Assembly (NCBI GenBank): GCA_015501605.1
Contig: JADNRZ010000023.1
Location: 496,001 to 560,000 of the forward strand
DNA from: Panaeolus papilionaceus
Taxonomy: Eukaryota; Basidiomycota; Agaricomycetes; Agaricales
DNA: 64,000 nucleotides
Reading direction: 5' to 3'
In this document: positions 57,689 through 64,000 of the stretch, piece by piece
How positions within the stretch are numbered: the stretch's first letter is position 1
How the letters are laid out: each line of letters opens with the position of its first letter
Position numbers and translations under genes: made by a program
Notes under the pieces: generated by a model
Told to the model about the DNA's origin: nothing
What the model saw: the letters and a program-made list of their open reading frames with translations, nothing else
Databases searched by the model: none

Positions 57689-59537
57689 ATGTCCTCCCCT
57701 CATCCACTTTTAGCAGCGTCAGCTTCTTCCTATGACCTCTACAACCACGAACACTCCCGTCCAGAGCTGGATTTGAGATGCTCAGCTGACCTCGGCGTTA
57801 CCCGCGCCAGGGTTGAAGAGGTTCACGCCAACCTGTCTGGACTCCCTCCACCATCCAATATTCGCTTCGATTTTATTCAAGTCTCTGACGGAGAATGCCA
57901 CATAAACTTATCAATTACGACTGAGGAGCTGTGCGATGCGCTTCAACCTACGGTGGGTCCAGGTGCTGCATTTACCACTCATAAAGTCCATCCCGAAACC
58001 TTTCCACTTTCAAACAAGCGTGATATCGATCAATCTCAACGTCCAGATAGTCGTCCACCAAAGCCTTCCATCAAGCTCATGTCAGAGAACTTAGCTTACG
58101 CATAAACTTGAACCGCCCCCTGATGTTGTGTTTTTAGCTTTGTCGAAGATCCGAACTATGGAGATGAAGAGTTTGACCACAATACCCCTTCACCAAGCCA
58201 CTCGAGGCCTCGTTTGAATGCAACGGCAATTTGGCTACATCTCAAGCTCGGTCTTCCAATGACTTTCTTCGATCAACTTAGTCCAACGTTAGATTTTCGA
58301 TGGAGTGGGAATAGCTGCTTTACCAAGCACGACGAGGCGGGGAAATTGGTTTTTCTAGGTAAGATAAAACGTACCATTCCGGATACTTGTTCCTTTACTC
58401 AAGCATTCAGAGGGCTTCTATCAGAACTCACACGGATTGGGAACTGGTCCAGCATATGTCTACTACGCATATTCACTGAGGGATCCCCGAACTACGACCT
58501 ACGTCATTTATAACATTACCAGGAGTTCCAGAGATATTATCGTTCGGTGTGCGCAGACTCAGCCTTCGCACGTCCTTCTACGACCACTCATCATAGACGT
58601 ATTCCTGGCCGATGATCTCCTAAAAATGTGGTATCAAAGGATTGGTGTTCTTAGGTCGAAGCTAATCGTATATGTGGGTGTGATATCCTTGTCTATAACT
58701 CCGAAGGTATTCGGTGTAGCGCTGATCACTGAATGCTTTTCGCTCAAGCAGGAGAGTGAGGTGGTGATATCCAATTTCTCGATGGCACAAAGTACCAAGG
58801 TACTGCAGGACCTTCACTCCATATCACAAGATCTTCAAATCGTTCGGGGAAATCTTCTTGATCTGCGAGACAAGATCCAGTATTTCCTGCACATTCGACA
58901 ATCCTACCTCAACTTCCCTTCCTCTGAATTTCATCCAGGGCAACAAAACGCACACACTTCCATAGCGGAGTCCTTGGCGCTTCTTGGGAATCGGATCGAC
59001 GTAACGGGAAGGTGGGCTGGCAACTACTACGAAAGGGCCAGCATTCGAATCAACCTCTTCTTCAATTTGACAACACAAGCCGATAGTCATACAAATCTTT
59101 CGATTGCTCGGATGACGACAAAAATCTCGGTGGCAACTCAGAAGGATAGTTCTTCGATGATAACGTTCGTGCGACATTCCCGTTAAATCTCAGGACTCAC
59201 TGAATTCAAAATTTTAACAACTCCCTCTAGTATCGCTGCAGTTACCATGTTCTTCCTACCCGGATCCTTCGTATCCTCTTTGTTTAGTATGGTATTCTTC
59301 AACACGCAAAGGACTGAGTCAGGTCAAACGAGCCTGTCCGTTGCTCCGCAATGGTGGCTATTTCCTTCAGTGACGATTCCCCTTACTGTCGCTGTGTTTG
59401 CAGTGTGGGTTATTTGGAAACGCAGGAGGGGCAGGCTAGCAGCGTTGTCGCCTCTCAGGGTAGCTGACGAGGAACGATTAACAGAATGGTCTACATCCAG
59501 TGGGTCATCGAGTTCTGATTATGAAGAAAAAGTATAG
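57689..59537 (+). CDS. CorA-like two-helix membrane protein (intact copy)
   Basis: Exons 57689..58080, 58138..58358, 58411..59164 and 59231..59537 sum to 1674 nt. A further 78-nt intron (58674-58751) is likely because the degraded paralog shows non-homologous sequence there, giving 531 residues. The N-terminal half contains SRPELDLRCSADLGV and GLGTGPAYVYYAYSLRDP. A coiled-coil-like helical stretch follows (STKVLQDLHSISQDLQIV, TTQADSHTNLSIARMTT). Two C-terminal membrane helices close it: AAVTMFFLPGSFVSSLFSMV and WWLFPSVTIPLTVAVFAVW. This is the fungal CorA-like/ZntB-like layout, but the GMN signature after helix 1 is absent (VFFNTQ instead). Ion transport is therefore uncertain. Confidence 0.83.
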
Positions 59538-59633
59538 ATAGGATAAATCAGCCTGGTGTATATACACTTGTCGGTTGAGATACATATAATCACTAAATTG
59601 AAGTTGCCAGACTAGCGCACAGTCTCGCTGACG

Positions 59634-60951
59634 CTAACGATCCCGCCTAAACGCCCATCTAATCCCACTCTTGATGTACTGCACAGTACGCTCCCGTCTT
59701 CCTGTTTTCTTCTCTCTCTGGGGAATTTCGGAATCCTGGGGATCTGTAGAGGGGAGACCAAAACCCGAGTCGTCGAGTTGCGTTTGGAATTTTGCAACAA
59801 GCTTTGTGACTTCTTTATGTTCAGACTCCAAAATGGATTTAAGATCTCTATTACCCTCCATTGAAGACACGTGGAGCTCGCTGCTCAGAATGTCCCGTTT
59901 CATTTGAAGTGCATGTATGCGCGATACCAGGTCCTCACGGAGATTGGTGGCATATGAATGACCCTTTAGAGGCTCGGAAAAGCGTTCCAGTTCAGTTATA
60001 TGTGACTGTGGGCGGGCTGCTTGATCCAGAATCTGTAGAGCTGATTCTTGAGTGTTGTAGAACCGTGTAATTTGGCTATCGTATGTGATGAAGTCCTGAA
60101 AATATTGACAACATACATTGATGAATTCAAGTAGATAACTGAGTGATTGACTGACCTGCCACGCTTCATCTCTCAGCTGTTCAAAGTTTCTCTCTGCACG
60201 TTTAGAAGCCTGATCTCCCCACACTGTGTCCCACATGCTGGTTACAATAGTCAGCATCCCTGCTCCTCCTCTCCCAGTAAGCTTCTTGAAAGTGTTGAGC
60301 ACCGCTCTTTGGCTGCCGGGCAACCGTACGCTAGTAACTGGTGTAAAATACACGATCTGGTTGAAGTAGCGTTGACTAGCCACCAAAATCAGATTACAGC
60401 AATTATGCAGCAATATATTGACCTGATCAACGATGATACTGACTTATTTTCCTCCCACCACAATCTAATTGACGAAACGATATCGAATTCGGAGATTCTG
60501 GGGTCCGCAAAGCCGGGCGTGTCGACCACGTATACAGGCCTTTCGTTATCAGAACCTGGCGCTGGCGCCGTTATCCCTGCGACATGATATGCGGTGACAC
60601 GCTGTGTGCATCCCTCTAGCCGGCTACTTGATATCTTTTTTAGAGAGTGGTTTTTTCCTGCGAGCGCTTCAATAAACTATACTCGCGATTGAACTGTCAG
60701 TTTTATGAACTTTAATTGAACCCAAACATACGCTACTCTTCCCTGCACCTGTAGGTCCCATGATCCTACATGTTGAAAGACGAATACGGGTGTTATCGAA
60801 TTGCGAGAGATTAGCGAGATTTGGTCGGGGAGTTGACGTACAGGATTACAATCAAAGGGCCCGCACCTGCTAACCTCTCCGTGCACTCTTCAACTGACAC
60901 TGGACCCGTCATCTTAAGATTTTTGAGGTCAAGATCCTCTAAAGTCGTCAT
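59634..60951 (-). CDS. P-loop G-domain protein B
   Basis: Five exons (60951..60842, 60765..60732, 60676..60444, 60375..60156, 60095..59634) sum to 1059 nt, giving 352 residues. It starts MTTLEDLDLKNLKMTGPVSV, with Walker A IMGPTGAGKSS on the 34-nt second exon, FIEALAGKNHSLKKISSS, G3 as VVDTPGFADPRISEFD, then VTSVRLPGSQRAVLNTF and IVTSMWDTVWGD. The C-terminal region is helical (LVSRIHALQMKRDILSSEL, EVTKLVAKFQTQLDD) with a basic end (GRRERTVQYIKSGI). The sequence upstream of its start (near 61037-61060) resembles that upstream of the interrupted gene C, so both were duplicated with promoter DNA. Confidence 0.87.
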
Positions 60952-61503
60952 GTTCAGAAAATAGGATATGATGGTGGTCGAAACTATCCTGTGTTGGTCT
61001 TGTTCCCATGGCCATCTAGCTTGTATGAGCCTCGTGGACGTCATGTGGCACCTGTGATTAATTTAATTTTAGACTCCCTTGGGAGAAATATGGGATCTTG
61101 GATGAGTTGTCCTTCGATTACGAGTCATCATTTGATCAGCCAACGCCTGCATATGTCAAACTCCACTCAGCGCTAACGATACCGCCCAGTCTGGAGAAGC
61201 AGAAAAATCCAATCGCACATCCGCAGGAAGAGAATCGAAATGTTTGTACACGCACCTGAGTCAAGAGCATGACGAGAGCTCTGTCAAATTATAGGGCTGA
61301 CTTCGTTGAATAGGCTAATTTGTCCCCACAAGTCACAAACACATACAGGGAGCAATACAAGACCGGAATTCTCGCTTGGGGATAAGAAACTATGTACTCA
61401 AATGCTAAGCTGCTATGATTGTTGTTACTGCAAGACAGACCTCATCTAAATTCTATGCATGGGGCACCACTGCAACACCAACGCCAGTACAACAGAGTTC
61501 AGG

Positions 61504-63688
61504 TTAGTGACGAGTGTTGCGCCCGAAAACCTTCTGAATCTCATTCTTAAAGTACTGCACGGCACGTTCTCGTCTTCCTGGTTTTGGGGGATCCATCAAC
61601 AGAGGACCAAAATCATCGAGTTGTGTCTGAAATTTTGCGATGAGCTAGCTTCCTTGACCTCGGCTTCTAAGGTAGTTTTGAGAGATATGTCGCTTTCGAT
61701 TGACGGGTCATCGAGCTCAGCGTCCAGGAGGTCCTTTTGTATATGTAGGGTATTCAAGCGAGATATTAAGTCGTCACGGAGATTTGTAGCATATACGTGG
61801 GTGTTCAGTGGAATGGAGAAGCGTTCAAGATCGGTTATATTTGACTGTTTTCGGGCAGCCTGATCGAGAACTCGAAGAGCTGATTCATGTGTGTTGTGGA
61901 ATTTGGTAATCTGGCTTCCGGCTTCAATGAAAGCCTTGGATAAATGACATCCTTAAATAAAATCTGCATGTGCAACTAATAAAATGTTGACTCACCTTCC
62001 ATACTTCATCTTTTAGCTGCTCAAAATTTCTCTCTGCACGCTTCGATGCCTGCTCCCCCCCACTGTCCCACATGGTGGTTACTATAGTCACCATGCTTGC
62101 TCCATCTTTTCCAGTTAGCGCCTTAAAAGTGTTCAGCACCCTTCTTTGACTGCCAGGCAGGCGTACGTTGTTAACTGGCATCAAATACACTATTTGATTG
62201 AAGTAACGCTTACTTCAAAGGACCAGAGTCAGCAGTGATCATAACAAGTCTGGCAAAACGATCGAATTTTAAATAAATTGGTCACAACTTACAGGTTATC
62301 TATCCACCACTGTCGTATCGATGACACTATATCTAACTCGGCGATTTTGGGGTCTGCGAAGCCTGGTGTGTCGAGAATATATAACGACCTTCCGTCGGTT
62401 TTCAGGAGAATTCCTGTGACCCGATATGTCGTAACTTGCTGTGTGTACCCCGCCAGCCCGCTGCTCGATATCTTCTTTAGAGTGTGATTGGGTCCCGCCA
62501 GCGCTTCGATGAACTGAAATAGCAGTTGTATAGGAGTTAGTATGACCATAGTAATTACTTGAGTGAATGCGATTTGAGTAAACGCGTACGCTACTCTTTC
62601 CTGCACCTGTAGGACCCAAGAGCCTGCACGTCGAGATAAAACAGTATACAATAAAGATATGGAAATTACGGAAGTTTATCATTAACATTGACAATAAGGC
62701 GATCTCCAGGGCGTACATACAGAATTACCGTGGTGATAGGGCTGGGCTCCAGCTTGGTAGAATTTACGGATTACGGTTAGAACAATGAACACAGAAGAAC
62801 GACTGGAGGAAAACGCACGTGTCCATCTGTGGGAACAACGTCAGTACGAAATACCGGACTGATGACGTTCAGAGAAACAGAAAAGAACAATTAACTCACC
62901 TACCAATGGGTGCGGGCGCTACTCCCCTGTCAATAACCTCACAAAGCCGAGCCCTCCCTGTCGAAAGAACAGGGGAAACCATTTACCATAACGGGGTGTC
63001 GAGCGCTAGAGGAAACCTCATGTGATAACCGTAGCACCGGGAAACGGACTTACCGAAGAAGTAGTCAGCTGAGTACCAAGCGTTCAAGAGCCAGGTCGAG
63101 ACCAGTCGAAATGAAGCGGAAATACCGGATTAAGATAAACACAAGCCAGCCAAGGGAATGAACTAGGAGGAATAGGGGCGAAATAAAGGATAGAAAATAG
63201 TATAAATAGATAGAAAAAGCAACATGTAAAGTAGAGAACCCCCCGTAGAAATCTACAGGTTGAATCTAAAGCTATTGAGGATTTGTCAGCCCAAAGCAGA
63301 GCTTAAGTCAAGCAGCGTCGAGTGAACAGTTAGCCAAGAAGAAAAGGAATTCATTTAGAAGTCAGATCACCATTATTGGTTTTTAGCCGCTTCCGCGTCG
63401 GAGGACAACGAACAAAGAACATTCTATTTCGGTTACGGATTACAGGGACGGATTAGTCTACGCGTAACTACGGAGTTTCCCCATTGCCCCCAACGAACTA
63501 GAACTCGACCTCGGCATTAACCCCAGATATCCCCCGCTCTCGACAGCCAGTCTCGAGCGTGTGTTGGTGTCCGTAACGAGCTCGTCAGTGGCTGTATCTT
63601 CGAATTCGATCCTCTGTTTGCACTCTTGGACTGAAAAAGTGCCTGTGATATCGAGATTTTCAAGCTTCAGATCCGCTAAGGACAACAT
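61504..63688 (-). pseudogene. P-loop G-domain gene C, interrupted and frameshifted
   Basis: Close paralog of gene B. The N-terminal exon (ATG 63688, MLSLADLKLENLDITGTFSV) is separated from the rest by about 0.67 kb of foreign sequence (62775-63443). The body resumes near 62745 with PITTVIL. The Walker A micro-exon is at 62590-62623 (LLGPTGAGKSS), followed by FIEALAGPNHTLKKISSS, ILDTPGFADPKIAELD, NVRLPGSQRRVLNTF and VTIVTTMWDSGGE. The last exon carries a frame break near 61641-61652: upstream frame EVKEASSS, downstream LIAKFQTQLDDFGPLL and GRRERAVQYFKNEIQ, which match gene B. A stop lies upstream of PITTVIL in the same frame. Unless an unusual long intron removes the insert, the gene is dead. 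Confidence 0.75.
62775..63443. mobile_element. Insertion (solo-LTR-like or other) inside G-domain gene C
   Basis: About 669 bp separate the two parts of gene C. It is bounded by an 11-bp direct repeat, TTACGGATTAC, at 62764-62774 and 63433-63443. The minus strand contains a TATTTATACTAT-like element after a C/T-rich stretch, as in LTR promoters, but clear TG..CA ends with a 5-bp duplication are not evident and no transposase or polymerase is encoded. Classification is open. Confidence 0.5.
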
Positions 63689-63839
63689 AGACCGCAATAT
63701 GTATGATGCTGGTGAGATATTGTGGAGGATTGGTTGTTAGTTACAGTAGTTCTATTCGGTGTGAATGCGGAAAGCCTCGTGGACACCATGTGACATCGAA
63801 TACACTTCTTTGTGTACATTTGTCTGGATCTACAAATAA

Positions 63840-64000
63840 TTCTGCCGTCAGCCGACAGTCTTCGATGCCCATCGCGCTGCAAAAGCTTCTCAATCCGACT
63901 CTTGACAGAACCACTGACATGTTCGAGCTTCACTTGGATGCTGTACCTGACCAAGATCTGCATATACAAATTTGGTCGCACCTCCGCAGGAAGGGAACCA
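63840..64000 (-). pseudogene. Possible C-terminal remnant of a further G-domain gene
   Basis: The minus-strand frame reads GSVKSRIEKLLQRDGHRRLS, weakly like the basic end of protein B. The surrounding plus-strand DNA (AATCCGACTCTTGA) resembles the 3' end of gene B (AATCCCACTCTTGA, near 59661). It may be the tail of another family member beyond the right edge, or promoter-associated duplicated sequence. Confidence 0.3.

Overview
The window looks like nuclear DNA of a filamentous basidiomycete, probably an Agaricomycete. Genes are broken by many short GT-AG introns (mostly 45-80 nt) and are densely packed on both strands. Family content points the same way: GH7 cellobiohydrolases, TPR-CHAT proteins, secreted histidine-phosphatase-like proteins, CorA-like proteins and G-domain proteins. 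I cannot name the species. Gene models below were built by hand from splice signals and paralog comparison; where exon lengths were summed and gave an open frame, the entry says so.

Layout. 1-4.2 kb: three tandem minus-strand secreted histidine-phosphatase-like genes (the first cut by the window edge) whose catalytic His is replaced by Asn; a fourth copy lies at 30.4-31.4 kb. 5.9-7.5 kb: a zuotin-type ribosome-associated J-protein. 8.4-16.4 kb: two large TPR-CHAT protease-like paralogs in convergent orientation, the second carrying a one-base frame break. 17.9-26.2 kb: three tandem minus-strand GH7 cellobiohydrolases. 28.3-29.9 kb: a URC4/Urg3 (DUF1688) uracil-catabolism gene. 32.1-42.4 kb: four tandem amidase-signature enzymes, one with a signal peptide, two with an N-terminal membrane anchor and one with an unresolved N-terminus. 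42.5-48.2 kb: two tandem major-facilitator carriers resembling GPH/sucrose transporters, followed by a perfect 101-bp palindrome. 49-64 kb: a dynamic region with P-loop G-domain genes (two intact, one interrupted, one relic), two CorA-like genes (one intact, one a pseudogene), a 240-bp direct repeat and a roughly 0.67-kb insertion.

How the genes work together. The cellobiohydrolases would act outside the cell on cellulose. The amidases, carriers and URC4 are plausibly nutritional. The CHAT, G-domain and CorA-like families are accessory genes that turn over quickly here, with frameshifts, relics and insertions. A self-recognition or defence role for them is inference only. The main pattern is local tandem duplication, seen in seven families, with different degrees of decay. 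Notable structural points are a whole Walker A motif on a conserved 34-nt micro-exon in three G-domain paralogs, an apparent 22-nt intron in URC4, and near-identical GH7 exons whose introns and flanks have diverged.
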